From the NCBI GenBank assembly GCA_964483105.1, contig CAYZZU010000004.1:1-64000 (forward strand): DNA of 64,000 nt, given 5' to 3'. The DNA is from CAYZZU01 sp964483105 (GTDB lineage Bacteria; CG2-30-53-67). The translations under genes and the position numbers were made by a program. The stretch's first letter is position 1; each line of letters begins with the position of its first letter. Below the pieces are notes generated by a model. That model searched no databases. It was not told where the DNA came from and saw nothing but the letters and a program-made list of their open reading frames with translations. Shown here in pieces: positions 43,011 through 51,149 of this stretch.

Positions 43011-43490
43011 TTTTTGACAGGATGAACCGGATCGACAGGATACGCGAACCCGACTCCCCCGCGGGGGGAGCATCCCCCCTCCTGTCACGCGGCCTAACAT
43101 CGCAGAAGGAGAGGGGAAAAGAGTGAGATCGTGTGGTTCGACTGAGCTCACCATGCCCGGAAATCCAAAGTACTGAAAACACCCTCTCCCCTCTTCGACA
43201 GACTCAGAGCAGGCTTGATCCCCTCCCTGTCTGCGTGCAACGCACAGGCAGGCCACCAGGGGAGGGGAAATAAGACTTCTTACGAAGCCATCTTCTTTGG
43301 AGCGAGCAAAGAAAATGAACAAAAACAATTTGTTACAGAATTTCAGGAAGAGCAATGTCCGGGATCGTGTTGTCTACCTTCAACTGGGATTCTGTCAGGA
43401 CTTCCCTGAATTGTAAAGAAAACACTCCGGACACTTTACAAAACGAGCTTTCTCAACAAAACGATCTGAACATTTCTATCGCTGGATTCG
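43011..43490 (+). repeat. Flanking repeat copy B, left of the RiPP island
   Basis: About 480 bases made of module 1 (43011-43170), a central palindromic part (CTGTCTGCGTGCAACGCACA near 43230) and module 2 (43293-43490). It matches copy C (47720-48190) over its full length, in inverted orientation; copy A shares modules 1 and 2. Frames on the minus strand here and the plus strand of copy C encode the same peptide only because of the repeat. It fills most of the gap after rlpA. Confidence 0.85.
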
Positions 43491-43505
43491 GGCCGCCACC
43501 CTCCT

Positions 43506-43534
43506 TTGACAGATCGATCCAAAACAGCTATCCT
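43506..43534 (+). promoter_or_regulatory. Sigma-70-like promoter of the PilZ-like gene
   Basis: TTGACA (43506-43511) and TATCCT (43529-43534) are 17 bases apart, about 125 bases before the ATG at 43660 and just outside repeat copy B. Confidence 0.55.
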
Positions 43535-43659
43535 TATAGAAGGAGAAGAATAGTCCTGGAAGGTATCTTTCTTCGGATGAACTTTTCGGGAAGATGAGAA
43601 TATTCTTCCGGCATGGGAGTTGAAGAGCAGTTCTAAATCCCGGAAGGAAGGGTTTCACA

Positions 43660-44067
43660 ATGCAAGAAAAAGAGAAGGTGTATGTGAATATGAATGGCCG
43701 GACGGAGGAATTTTCTCCGGAGTCCGGAGAGAGCAGATCGGTCCGTTTCCCGGTCTGCCTGGCAGTCGAACATGAACAGGAAGTCAAGGAAGTCTGTTCT
43801 GATTTTATGTTCTCTGCCGATCATGAGAGAATTCTGGTGAAGAGTCGGAATCCTCTTCCGGAAGGATCCACTGTCCTGATCCACATTTACGTACCTCCTG
43901 AGGAAAAGCTCCTGGGACGATTTCATGGAGAAGTGGAAGAGACCATGGAAGGAGATTCTACCGAGGGGAGGATGAAGATCCGATTGCTGCATCATCCAGA
44001 GGACGAGATGCAACGATTCCAGGAGTTTCTGGAGGAAAAGAAGCACCTGGTGGACTTCGCGGTTTAA
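43660..44067 (+). CDS. PilZ-like small protein (degenerate)
   Basis: A 135-residue soluble protein. The order of segments resembles a PilZ domain: SVRFPVCLAVEHE, then NPLPEGSTVLIHIYVPPE and LLGRFHGEVEE. The c-di-GMP signature RxxxR and the D/N-x-S-x-x-G motif are not present, so ligand binding is doubtful. GGAAGG precedes the ATG. It is convergent with the RiPP operon and lies inside the repeat-bounded island. I cannot say whether it belongs to the peptide system. Confidence 0.6.
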   Translation: MQEKEKVYVNMNGRTEEFSPESGESRSVRFPVCLAVEHEQEVKEVCSDFMFSADHERILVKSRNPLPEGSTVLIHIYVPPEEKLLGRFHGEVEETMEGDSTEGRMKIRLLHHPEDEMQRFQEFLEEKKHLVDFAV

Positions 44068-44122
44068 CCGTCCTATGGGACGTTTGCCTGGGGTTGTGAA
44101 AGCCTGCGGCAGTGGAAGGCTG

Positions 44123-44707
44123 CTACCAAAGGGGGCGTGTGATGGAGAAGGCACCCCGGATCATCCCCGCGTGATAACCTGTGGCCTGATCGTGTGGATA
44201 TTTTTCCCTTAAAAGAGCCTTGACTTGTGGAGAAAGGCCTTCTTTCGGTCCGTGGCAGATCAGGCAGGGCTTTCCGGCGGGAATGGCCTTCATGTAACGG
44301 AAATACCGGTGATTCCCCTCCCTGACAATTTCTGCATGTTCCAGAATCCGGACCGGTTTGCCTTTTGATGCTTCCTCTTCAAAACGGTGGAGAATCTTAC
44401 GTTCCCAGGTGTCAGGGAGGTCAAGGGGATTCCGAATCTTTAAGCTGACTCTCCGGATTCGCCATCCGGTTTTACGGGACAGCCTGGACGCCACGTCAGG
44501 CGCGATACGGGAACAGACCGAAATCGCCGCGGGAGGCCCCCCTCTTTTCATTTGTTCGAGAAGATGGGATCGGAGCTGACCGGCAAACTGCCTGATGACC
44601 TGTCTGGACTCCATGCGCAAGTCTCTTCCTTGATCTGCCGTCGCCGGCATGGAGGCGGTCATGAAGAAACAGAGTATTACTGCCGGCATCAGAGTCGTTT
44701 TCAACAT
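44123..44707 (-). CDS. DUF3365 (Tll0287-like) c-type haem protein
   Basis: A 194-residue exported protein. A signal peptide (LMPAVILCFFMTASMPATA) is followed by a DUF3365-type helical domain (FAGQLRSHLLEQMKRGG, PPAAISVC) and one c-haem site CLICHG near residue 155. Such domains are haem sensors or redox proteins in the periplasm. ATG 44707 has AGGAGG five bases upstream. It starts 87 bases after the kinase-like gene, last in the RiPP operon, and may provide electrons, sense redox state, or be an unrelated passenger. Confidence 0.82.
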   Translation of the reverse strand: MLKTTLMPAVILCFFMTASMPATADQGRDLRMESRQVIRQFAGQLRSHLLEQMKRGGPPAAISVCSRIAPDVASRLSRKTGWRIRRVSLKIRNPLDLPDTWERKILHRFEEEASKGKPVRILEHAEIVREGNHRYFRYMKAIPAGKPCLICHGPKEGLSPQVKALLREKYPHDQATGYHAGMIRGAFSITRPLW

Positions 44708-44794
44708 CTTCCTCCTTCCATCCGAATTGTTCGATCGCATCCCTTGATTGCGCTCAATATACTGCTGAATGCCGGAAATTGCAAGCTATGCCGG

Positions 44795-45718
44795 TTAATG
44801 GATCGCCTTCTTAGGAGCAGGATGTCGGCAGGTCTCTTCGGTGATACGGAGGGCCGCCTCCAGATTTCCGTTCGTCATGCTAAAGAAGCGCGCGTCCTGT
44901 GTGAGGTGAATGAGAAGGTCGATTCCCTGTTCCCCGAAGTGGGGGAGATTGAAGGTGTTCTCCGTCAGGCGGAAGATTCCTCTTCCACGGGAGATTGGTT
45001 CTATTGCCGTTTCGGCTCCCGCCTCGTACCGCGGGAAGAGAACGGTCCGGATCCGCGATATCCCGTTCCCCGGTCCGGCTTCCACAAACCAGCGCCCTCC
45101 CAGATAGGGGCGTTGCTGGCCATAACATTTCCCCCGGAGAAGGGGCAGTAGGGCCGGAGAGCCGGAGAAGGCTTCTTCTTTCACGTTCAGGGTCCGCGCG
45201 AAGGGGAGAATCTTCCCGGTTCCGGGATCGACGATAACCATTTCATCCGTGATATAGTCGTATCCCAGAAGGGCCAGTCCCCCCACCAGTGTGGATTTGC
45301 CTGCTCCGGAGGGCCCCGCGATGAGGATCCCTTCCCCCTCGCGTGCCGAAAGGCCGGCATGCATCAGGAGGTAGCGGTCCGATCGGGTGATCATCCCGCA
45401 GATCTGCCATTCCAGAAAAAGGAAGATATCAATGTAATCAGGGGTCTTGTAGATCAGTTCCCGGTCCCGGTAGAGACGATGTTCGTCGCAGGAACGGATA
45501 TCGCCCCGGTCGATCCAAACCTGAAAGGAGGCGTTTTTTGGATCCGGTTCCCGGCACCGGAACCCTCCGAAGAAGAGATCGAAATGTCTGAAGAATTCTT
45601 CCGAGTTGGAGGTGAGATGAATCGGGATTTCAAAAAAGGAGTAATCGGCCTGGTAGGCTTCAATCCCCTTGACCTGACCATGAAGCTGTTCCGGGAGTTC
45701 ACGTAATCCTTGAAACAT
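44795..45718 (-). CDS. HprK-like kinase of the RiPP operon
   Basis: A 307-residue protein. An N-terminal region of about 110 residues without recognised motifs precedes an HPr-kinase-like core: LMHAGLSAREGEGILIAG, P-loop GPSGAGKSTLVGGLA, and YDYITDEMVIVD as the acidic metal site. HprK-related proteins recur beside PqqD-type proteins in peptide-modification loci; in some lasso-peptide clusters such kinases phosphorylate the peptide. A role in modifying or sensing this precursor is inferred from position: its start overlaps the radical SAM gene by 20 bases, so they are coupled. Confidence 0.82.
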   Translation of the reverse strand: MFQGLRELPEQLHGQVKGIEAYQADYSFFEIPIHLTSNSEEFFRHFDLFFGGFRCREPDPKNASFQVWIDRGDIRSCDEHRLYRDRELIYKTPDYIDIFLFLEWQICGMITRSDRYLLMHAGLSAREGEGILIAGPSGAGKSTLVGGLALLGYDYITDEMVIVDPGTGKILPFARTLNVKEEAFSGSPALLPLLRGKCYGQQRPYLGGRWFVEAGPGNGISRIRTVLFPRYEAGAETAIEPISRGRGIFRLTENTFNLPHFGEQGIDLLIHLTQDARFFSMTNGNLEAALRITEETCRHPAPKKAIH

Positions 45719-46994
45719 TCTCTGGTCTCCACAGGATCAGGCCGGATCGGGCAAGACGGTTCAGCAACGTATCGATGTCTGAACGAATCTCCGTGTCGGA
45801 GGTATCGAAGGTGTCCGCCAGGATTCGGGCCAGGTCGTCCGGGGAACGTCTCCCGTCCAGGGAGTCCCACAGGATCGCGGCGCTTGGATTCAACAGATGT
45901 GTTCGGTGCGTCCGGTGATTGTAGAGGAGAATCTCATCCCCAATTCTCCGGGTGACCACCTCCGCGGAGCGTCCTGGGACGGTGCCGGGAGTCCTTTCCG
46001 TCATCCCGACTCCCATGGCCGGCCGGTGACTTTTCATTGCGTTCTTCGGGCATCGGGGATTCCTCCCCTTCAGATTCCCGGTTTCCGAGAAGGCCAGGTA
46101 CCGGCAGTCGGCGCAGAGGGCCTGCATGGCGCAGTCATGGCATTCAGGGACGTCCCGGACTGTAAGGTCCCAGAGTTCCCGTAGTCTGGATCCATCGATC
46201 GTCTGGGTCAGGGTTTCGCGGGACAGGTCCCCGCAGACCAGGTCCCGCGCGAAGATGCAGGGGAGCACCAGGCCGGAAGCGGTGACCGTGATTTTCCCCT
46301 TCCAGCAGGTGGTCGGCGCCGAGGTTGATCGCAGCGGATGCCCCGGGTAGAAGACCCGGTCCCGTCCGGCGCCGGCAGGGAACCGGTCGGGTTGGAGCGC
46401 GGGATCATTACCCCTCCCCGCGGAACGGACCGGATCGACCCGGAAGGCGTTGTACGCCCCGATTTGTTCCATCCATTTTGCCATTCCCTCCAGGGCGTCC
46501 TGGTTCTTGCGCATGAGGATAACTGCGACCCGGAAAGGAACTCCGGCCCGTTTCAGTTGTTTTAATGCCTCCTCTGTGGCCCGAAAACTTCCCGGGATGC
46601 CAGTGATGGAGTCGTGGATTTCCTCCTGATTGGAATAGACTGAAACGGCAAGAAAAACCCCGTGTTTTCTGAAGAGCCGGACCTCCTCCTCCCCGATTTT
46701 CGTGGCGTTCGTAAAAATTTCAAGGAATTCATATCCGATCCTCTTCGCCGTTTCAACCAGGGCCGGAAGATGCGGCGACAGCAGGGCCTCTCCGCCGGTG
46801 AATTGGACCTGTCTGCAGCCCAGACCGTGTGCCTCGCTCAACACCCGTTTCCATTCGGAAAGGCCCAGTTCCTGCACGGGGTTTGGTTCTCCGAAGGCAC
46901 CATAACAGTGGATGCATCGAAGATTACACACCGACGTGAGTTCCAACCACAGAAAGTTCAGGCGGGTCCGCACGGAAGGATACCTTGTGATCAT
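45699..46994 (-). CDS. Radical SAM/SPASM peptide maturase with C-terminal PqqD domain
   Basis: A 431-residue enzyme. The radical SAM cluster motif is CNLRCIHC (residues 23-30), followed by QVQFTGGEALL. The SPASM region has the canonical spacing: C230 and C246 around a Gly, then C285-x2-C288-x5-C294-x2-C297 and C315 after 17 residues, for two auxiliary Fe-S clusters. Residues 350-431 are a PqqD-type RiPP recognition domain (LLYNHRTHRTHLLNPSAAIL). Related enzymes install thioether or C-C links in cysteine-rich peptides. ATG 46994 is chosen, 38 bases after the precursor stop; the longer frame runs through the precursor gene. Confidence 0.9.
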   Translation of the reverse strand: MITRYPSVRTRLNFLWLELTSVCNLRCIHCYGAFGEPNPVQELGLSEWKRVLSEAHGLGCRQVQFTGGEALLSPHLPALVETAKRIGYEFLEIFTNATKIGEEEVRLFRKHGVFLAVSVYSNQEEIHDSITGIPGSFRATEEALKQLKRAGVPFRVAVILMRKNQDALEGMAKWMEQIGAYNAFRVDPVRSAGRGNDPALQPDRFPAGAGRDRVFYPGHPLRSTSAPTTCWKGKITVTASGLVLPCIFARDLVCGDLSRETLTQTIDGSRLRELWDLTVRDVPECHDCAMQALCADCRYLAFSETGNLKGRNPRCPKNAMKSHRPAMGVGMTERTPGTVPGRSAEVVTRRIGDEILLYNHRTHRTHLLNPSAAILWDSLDGRRSPDDLARILADTFDTSDTEIRSDIDTLLNRLARSGLILWRPENVSRIT

Positions 46995-47032
46995 GGATGT
47001 TCGTCTTTGAGGAAAACGGGTTGCCGTCCGGT

Positions 47033-47215
47033 TCAGGGACGGCAGATGGCCGGCCAGCAGATATCCGGCCAGCAGGTAACAATCGGCCAGCAGAAATCCG
47101 GCCAGCAATTCGAAACGGGCACACAGGAGGCCACCAGGAACGGGGTGTTCAAATCGAAGTCGAAAGACTCGACCGTGGGTTTGACGTATTTCTTTTTTCC
47201 CCCTTCGTCCTTCAT
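47033..47215 (-). CDS. Cysteine-rich RiPP precursor peptide with CWP repeats
   Basis: A 60-residue peptide. The leader (residues 1-29) is charged and contains KKYVKPTVE, a YxxPxV element like the leader motifs bound by PqqD-type domains. The core (30-60) has six cysteines at 31, 37, 42, 48, 53 and 58 (spacings x5, x4, x5, x4, x4) and four Cys-Trp-Pro units: CWPDF, CWPIVT, CWPDI, CWPAI. Its ATG overlaps the stop of the stand-alone PqqD gene (ATGA), and the radical SAM gene follows. No glycine cleavage site is visible. I know of no named family with this core; it is a likely substrate for thioether or similar crosslinks. Confidence 0.88.
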   Translation of the reverse strand: MKDEGGKKKYVKPTVESFDFDLNTPFLVASCVPVSNCWPDFCWPIVTCWPDICWPAICRP

Positions 47216-47643
47216 GCCGGTTGATCTCCCGGTTTTCTCCGTATTGTGATCATTCCCTGTTTTTCAAGATACTGCAAATGGGCGAAGGTATCCGCCATAC
47301 AGGTTTCTTCAGTGGCTCTGAATTGTTTCGAGATCTTTCGGGCAATTTCCATGAGACTCGTCGTTCCGTCGCATCTTTCCCAGATGAATCCACCCGTTTC
47401 ATTCATGATCAAGGGAGAACCGGCGGAGGGATCCACCTGGGCCAGGATCGTTTTGTCTCCACGACGACTCCATTGCACCCGGGGATTTTTCAGCGGATAG
47501 AGTGTCCTGAAATATTCCTGAACAAGCTTTTTATCTTTTTCCGGATCCACCAGGAACAGAAGACGGGACCGAATCTTCCTGGAAAATACGGATCCGAAGA
47601 AAAAAAGCTGCAACCCGACAAATTTCCTTCTCGTAAGGTTCAT
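47212..47643 (-). CDS. Stand-alone PqqD-type RiPP recognition protein
   Basis: A 143-residue protein. Its first 55 residues are basic with a hydrophobic stretch (FVGLQLFFFGSVF) that could attach it to the membrane. The rest is PqqD-like: DPSAGSPLIMNETGGFIWER, TTSLMEIARKISKQF, and FAHLQYLEKQGMI. PqqD domains bind leader peptides and present them to radical SAM enzymes. The maturase already carries its own PqqD domain, so this second one may serve the kinase-like protein or export. ATG 47643 has AGGCGG six bases upstream. First gene of the operon; its stop overlaps the precursor start. Confidence 0.83.
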   Translation of the reverse strand: MNLTRRKFVGLQLFFFGSVFSRKIRSRLLFLVDPEKDKKLVQEYFRTLYPLKNPRVQWSRRGDKTILAQVDPSAGSPLIMNETGGFIWERCDGTTSLMEIARKISKQFRATEETCMADTFAHLQYLEKQGMITIRRKPGDQPA

Positions 47644-47674
47644 CACAATCCGCCTTTCCTGACTATTGACTATT

Positions 47675-47704
47675 ATTTTAACATGGTATGAGTCTACTCG
47701 TCAA
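47675..47704 (-). promoter_or_regulatory. Sigma-70-like promoter of the RiPP operon
   Basis: TTGACG (47699-47704, minus strand) and TAAAAT (47675-47680) are 18 bases apart, about 32 bases upstream of the first start codon and just inside repeat copy C. A GACTATTGACTATT direct repeat lies at the predicted start point. Confidence 0.6.
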
Positions 47705-47719
47705 TAAGGGGGAATGCCC

Positions 47720-48190
47720 CGAATCCAGCGATGGACAATGTTCAGATCGTTTTGTTGAGGAAGCTCGTTTTGAAAAGTGTCCGGAGTGTTTTCTTTACAA
47801 TCCAGGGAAGTCCTGACAAAACTTCAGTTGAAGGCAGGCAATACGATTTCGGACATTGCTCTTCCTGAAATTAGGTGACGAATTGTTTTTGTTCATTTTC
47901 CTTGCTCGCTCCAAAGAAGATGGCTTCGTAAGAAGTCTTATTTCCCCTCCCCTGGTGGCCTGCCTGTGCGTTGCACGCAGACAGGGAGGGGATCAAGCCT
48001 GCTCTGAGTCTGTCGAAGAGGGGAGAGGGTGTTTCAGTACTTTGGATTTCCGAGCATGGTGAGCTCAGTCGAACCACACGATCTCGCTCTTTTCTCCCGA
48101 CCTTGTCTTTCATGTCAGACCGCGTGGCAGGGGGGGGGATGCTCCCCCCGCGGGGGAGTGGAGGGTCGCGTATCCCGTCTATCCGTATGA
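47720..48190 (-). repeat. Flanking repeat copy C, right of the RiPP island
   Basis: This is the inverted counterpart of copy B: module 2 (47720-47918), central palindromic part (near 47960-47990) and module 1 (48040-48190). The outer end is the more diverged (GTATCCCGTCTATCCG against the copy B start). It accounts for the gap between the RiPP operon and hemL. No recombinase or transposase is encoded in it. Confidence 0.85.
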
Positions 48191-48204
48191 TGCCTCCCCA
48201 CGCC

Positions 48205-49485
48205 TTAGAGCGTCTGCAGGCTTTTCCGGCAGGCCTCGATGGTTTCTTCGATGTCCTCGTCCGTGTGGGCCAGGGAGAGGAAGGCTGCCTCGAATTGCGA
48301 GGGGGCCAGATTCACACCGTTTCGCAGCATGTTGTGAAAGTATTTCGCGAACCGCCCGGTATCGGAACGGGAGGCCGAGGCGTAATCGGTGACCTCCTCT
48401 TCGTTGAAGAAGGTGCAGAACATGGCCCCGACACCGGTATGGCAGGCCGGAATCCCGGCCTTTTCAAAGGCTTGCCGAATTCCGGCGCCGAGCTTCTGCG
48501 CTTTCTTTTCGAGAATTTCATAGGTCCCGGGTTCGGAGAGGATCTTCAAGGTTTCGATCCCGGCGGTCATGGCCAGTGGATTTCCCGAAAGAGTTCCGGC
48601 CTGATAGATCTGTCCGGAAGGCGAAACCTGTTCCATGATCTCCTTCTTGCCTCCGTAGGCTCCGACGGGGAGTCCTCCGCCGATGATTTTGCCGAGGGTG
48701 GTCATGTCCGGTGTAATCCCGAACCTTTCTTGAGCTCCTCCGTAGGCGACGCGGAATCCGGACATGACCTCGTCAAAGATCAGGATGATGCCGCTCTTTA
48801 TTGTGATCTCCCGCAGTCCTTCGAGAAAACCGGGTTTCGGGGGGATGACCCCCATATTGCCGGGGAGGGGTTCCACGATGACGCAGGCGATTTCCCCCGC
48901 GTTCTGCTCGATGATCGTCCGGACGGTATCAAGGTCGTTAAAGGGGGCTGTGATCGTGTTCTTCGCGTAATCGGCCGGAACGCCGGGACTGGTTGGGACG
49001 CCCAGGGTGGCGGCACCCGATCCGGCCTTGACGAGAAGCCCGTCGGCGTGCCCGTGGTAACATCCTTCAAACTTGATGATTTTATCCCTACCCGTGTATC
49101 CCCTCGCCACGCGGATGGCGCTCATCGTGGCCTCCGTGCCGGAATTGACCATGCGGACCATCTCGATGGAAGGCACGGCATCCACCACCATCCCGGCCAG
49201 AACGGTTTCCAGTTCGGTGGGAGCCCCGAAACTGGTGCCGCGGGCGAGGGCCTTCGTGAGTGCCTCGATAACGCGGGGATGGGTGTGCCCCACGATCATG
49301 GGACCCCACGATCCGATGTAGTCGATATAGGCTTTTCCTTCCACGTCGTAGATTTTACTCCCCTCGGCTCTTTCGATAAAGATCGGAGCGCCTCCGACGG
49401 ATTGAAAGGCCCTGACCGGGCTGTTGACCCCGCCGGGGATGAGCTTCTTCGCCTCCTGGAACAGCGTTTCGGATTTTCCGGGCAT
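48205..49485 (-). CDS. hemL: Glutamate-1-semialdehyde 2,1-aminomutase
   Basis: A 426-residue PLP enzyme making 5-aminolevulinate from glutamate-1-semialdehyde in the C5 pathway. It shows LIPGGVNSPVRAFQSVGG, GSWGPMIVGHTHP, the GCYHGHADGLLVKAGSGA loop and the PLP lysine in TTLGKIIGGGLPVGAYGG. ATG 49485 is preferred, with GGAGA seven bases upstream; an ATG two codons earlier is too close. It is separated from the rest of the hem genes by about 280 bases and a gene remnant. Confidence 0.95.
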   Translation of the reverse strand: MPGKSETLFQEAKKLIPGGVNSPVRAFQSVGGAPIFIERAEGSKIYDVEGKAYIDYIGSWGPMIVGHTHPRVIEALTKALARGTSFGAPTELETVLAGMVVDAVPSIEMVRMVNSGTEATMSAIRVARGYTGRDKIIKFEGCYHGHADGLLVKAGSGAATLGVPTSPGVPADYAKNTITAPFNDLDTVRTIIEQNAGEIACVIVEPLPGNMGVIPPKPGFLEGLREITIKSGIILIFDEVMSGFRVAYGGAQERFGITPDMTTLGKIIGGGLPVGAYGGKKEIMEQVSPSGQIYQAGTLSGNPLAMTAGIETLKILSEPGTYEILEKKAQKLGAGIRQAFEKAGIPACHTGVGAMFCTFFNEEEVTDYASASRSDTGRFAKYFHNMLRNGVNLAPSQFEAAFLSLAHTDEDIEETIEACRKSLQTL

Positions 49486-49610
49486 TGTCATTCTCCATGC
49501 TCCATGGGTTGATTTCTGTCTGAACAAAAAATAACATGGTCCGTCAGTGGGTGTCAATAGGATAGGGGAAAAGACCCAAACCAGTTCATGACCCTCTCCA
49601 TTTTATGGAT

Positions 49611-49718
49611 TCATGGGCGAAATTTTTTCAGGTCAATCTCTTGAATGGATCGATAATACTTCTCGTTCCTCGTGAGTAGCGGGACACCACTTACAAAACG
49701 ATTTTCCTGAATCTTTCC
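49611..49718 (-). pseudogene. Possible C-terminal remnant of a PIN-domain toxin
   Basis: The minus strand reads GVPLLTRNEKYYRSIQ and EIDLKKFRP before a stop, like the end of VapC/PIN toxins (PLLTRNxKxFxxIxGL). An in-frame stop lies nine residues before NRFVSG, and the acidic catalytic part is absent. The stretch is short, so the call is tentative. Confidence 0.35.
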
Positions 49719-49769
49719 AATGCGTTAGATCTGAAGAGCCGCTATTTGGGGGGGGACTTCTGCGTTGTT

Positions 49770-50030
49770 TCAGGGAAGGTAGGTCAGGAAGACGATCAGG
49801 CTCAAAAGGATCGGGAAGGCGATATGGGGGATTACGTAGGTCCACCGGACCTTTCTGCAGAAATTTCTGAAGTACATGAAATGAAGCGCGCCGAAGACGC
49901 TCAGGGATGCCACGCAAAGTCCGGGACTTTCGTGGATCAGAAGCAGGATGAGGAGGATAAAGTAGAGCAGATCAAAAAAAATCAGGCTGAAAAGGTGAAA
50001 GATGATCTCTCCATGAAAACGCCTGACGAA
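49770..50030 (-). CDS. Small three-helix membrane protein near hemB
   Basis: An 86-residue hydrophobic protein with about three membrane segments (FHLFSLIFFDLLYFILLILLL, a middle SLSVFGALHFMYF, and AFPILLSLIVFLTYL). I do not recognise a family. The GTG start at 50030 is chosen because GGAGGAG precedes it closely; the frame continues upstream to 50108 through a hairpin region. It follows hemB by 117 bases on the same strand and may be part of the operon. Confidence 0.55.
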   Translation of the reverse strand, partial: FVRRFHGEIIFHLFSLIFFDLLYFILLILLLIHESPGLCVASLSVFGALHFMYFRNFCRKVRWTYVIPHIAFPILLSLIVFLTYLP

Positions 50031-50069
50031 CACATCTCCTCCTGGGCGGCTCTGGACTGTCTGCCTGTG

Positions 50070-50104
50070 CCTGTCCGCGTGTTGTGTGACAGCACGCGGA
50101 CAGG
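50070..50104. terminator. Perfect hairpin downstream of hemB
   Basis: CCTGTCCGCGTG and CACGCGGACAGG form a 12-base-pair stem with an 11-base loop, 44 bases after the hemB stop. No T-run follows on either strand. It may stop transcription weakly, protect the mRNA end, or be a REP-like element. Confidence 0.45.
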
Positions 50105-50147
50105 TCATCGGATGGTTCTTACTGGTTTGCTTCCATTCCGCGCAAAA

Positions 50148-51131
50148 TCAGTGGCTGGATTCCTGAAGCAGTTTTGCCGCCTCCTTGGCCCAGTAGGTCA
50201 GGATCATATCGGCTCCGGCCCGCCGAATCGAGATCAGGGATTCGAGCATCGCCTTTCTTTCGTCCAGCCACCCCATCTTCGCCGCGGCCTTGATCATGGA
50301 AAACTCACCGCTCACATTGTAGGCGGCGACCGGGAGGTCGAATTCCTCCTTGACTCGATACAAAATATCCAGGTAGGGAAGGGCTGGTTTGACCATGAGG
50401 ATATCGGCCCCTTCGGTCACGTCCAGCTCGGCCTCCCGCATCGCCTCCCGGGTGTTGGGAGGATCCATCTGGTAGGAAGAACGGTCCCCGAACTGCGGAG
50501 GCGATTCGGCCGCGTCGCGGAAGGGACCGTAAAAGGCGGATGCGTATTTGACGGCGTAGGCCATGATCGGGATCTCATCGAATCCCTCTTCGTCCAGCGC
50601 CTCGCGGATTGCGCCGACCCGTCCATCCATCATATCCGAAGGGGCCACCATGTCGGCTCCGGCCCGGGCGTGAGAGACCGCCTCCTTTGCCAGGAGTTCC
50701 AGTGTCGGATCGTTCAGGATCCGTCCGTTTTCCACGATTCCGCAGTGTCCGTGATCCGTGTATTCGCACAGGCAGACATCGGTAATGACCATCAGTTCGG
50801 GGATCCTCTTTTTGAGGGTTCTGACGGCGGTCTGAATGATCCCATGGTCGTCGTAGGCCTCGGATCCGAGTGCATCCTTGATCTTCGGGATTCCGAACAG
50901 GATCACGGCGGGAATGCCGAGCTTGTGAACCGTCCGGGCCTCACGGACCAGATAATCAACGGAGAGTTGATAGTTGCCCGGCATGGAAGCGATCTCTTTC
51001 TTGATTTTCTTTCCGTGGGTTACGAACATGGGATAGATGAGGTTGTCCACTGAAAGGCGGGTTTCCCGGATCATTCTTCTGAACTGGGGGTTCCCCCGCA
51101 TTCTTCTGGGGCGGTAACTGGGAAAGATCAT
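50148..51131 (-). CDS. hemB: Delta-aminolevulinic acid dehydratase (porphobilinogen synthase)
   Basis: A 327-residue enzyme that condenses two 5-aminolevulinates. The zinc site is the cysteine type (VCLCEYTDHGHCG), and the Schiff-base lysines lie in YAVKYASAFYGPFRD and ILMVKPALPYLDIL. YNVSGEFSMIKAA is also typical. GGAGG lies nine bases before the ATG. It starts 18 bases after the fused cobA/hemD gene. Confidence 0.96.
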   Translation of the reverse strand: MIFPSYRPRRMRGNPQFRRMIRETRLSVDNLIYPMFVTHGKKIKKEIASMPGNYQLSVDYLVREARTVHKLGIPAVILFGIPKIKDALGSEAYDDHGIIQTAVRTLKKRIPELMVITDVCLCEYTDHGHCGIVENGRILNDPTLELLAKEAVSHARAGADMVAPSDMMDGRVGAIREALDEEGFDEIPIMAYAVKYASAFYGPFRDAAESPPQFGDRSSYQMDPPNTREAMREAELDVTEGADILMVKPALPYLDILYRVKEEFDLPVAAYNVSGEFSMIKAAAKMGWLDERKAMLESLISIRRAGADMILTYWAKEAAKLLQESSH

Positions 51132-51149
51132 CGGTTCAGGCCTCCTTCT

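Noticed and set aside
42837..43355. A 172-residue minus-strand frame sharing a long identical peptide with the plus-strand frame at 47856-48062
   Set aside because: The similarity comes from the inverted DNA repeat itself; neither frame has a ribosome site or recognisable domain.
47033..47108. N-terminal extension of the radical SAM frame to 47108 (many Leu-Ala-Gly repeats)
   Set aside because: It is the precursor gene's core read in another frame; the motif-bearing protein starts well at 46994.
49633..49917. A 94-residue minus-strand frame upstream of hemL
   Set aside because: No homology or ribosome site; a different frame in the same stretch gives the PIN-like remnant.
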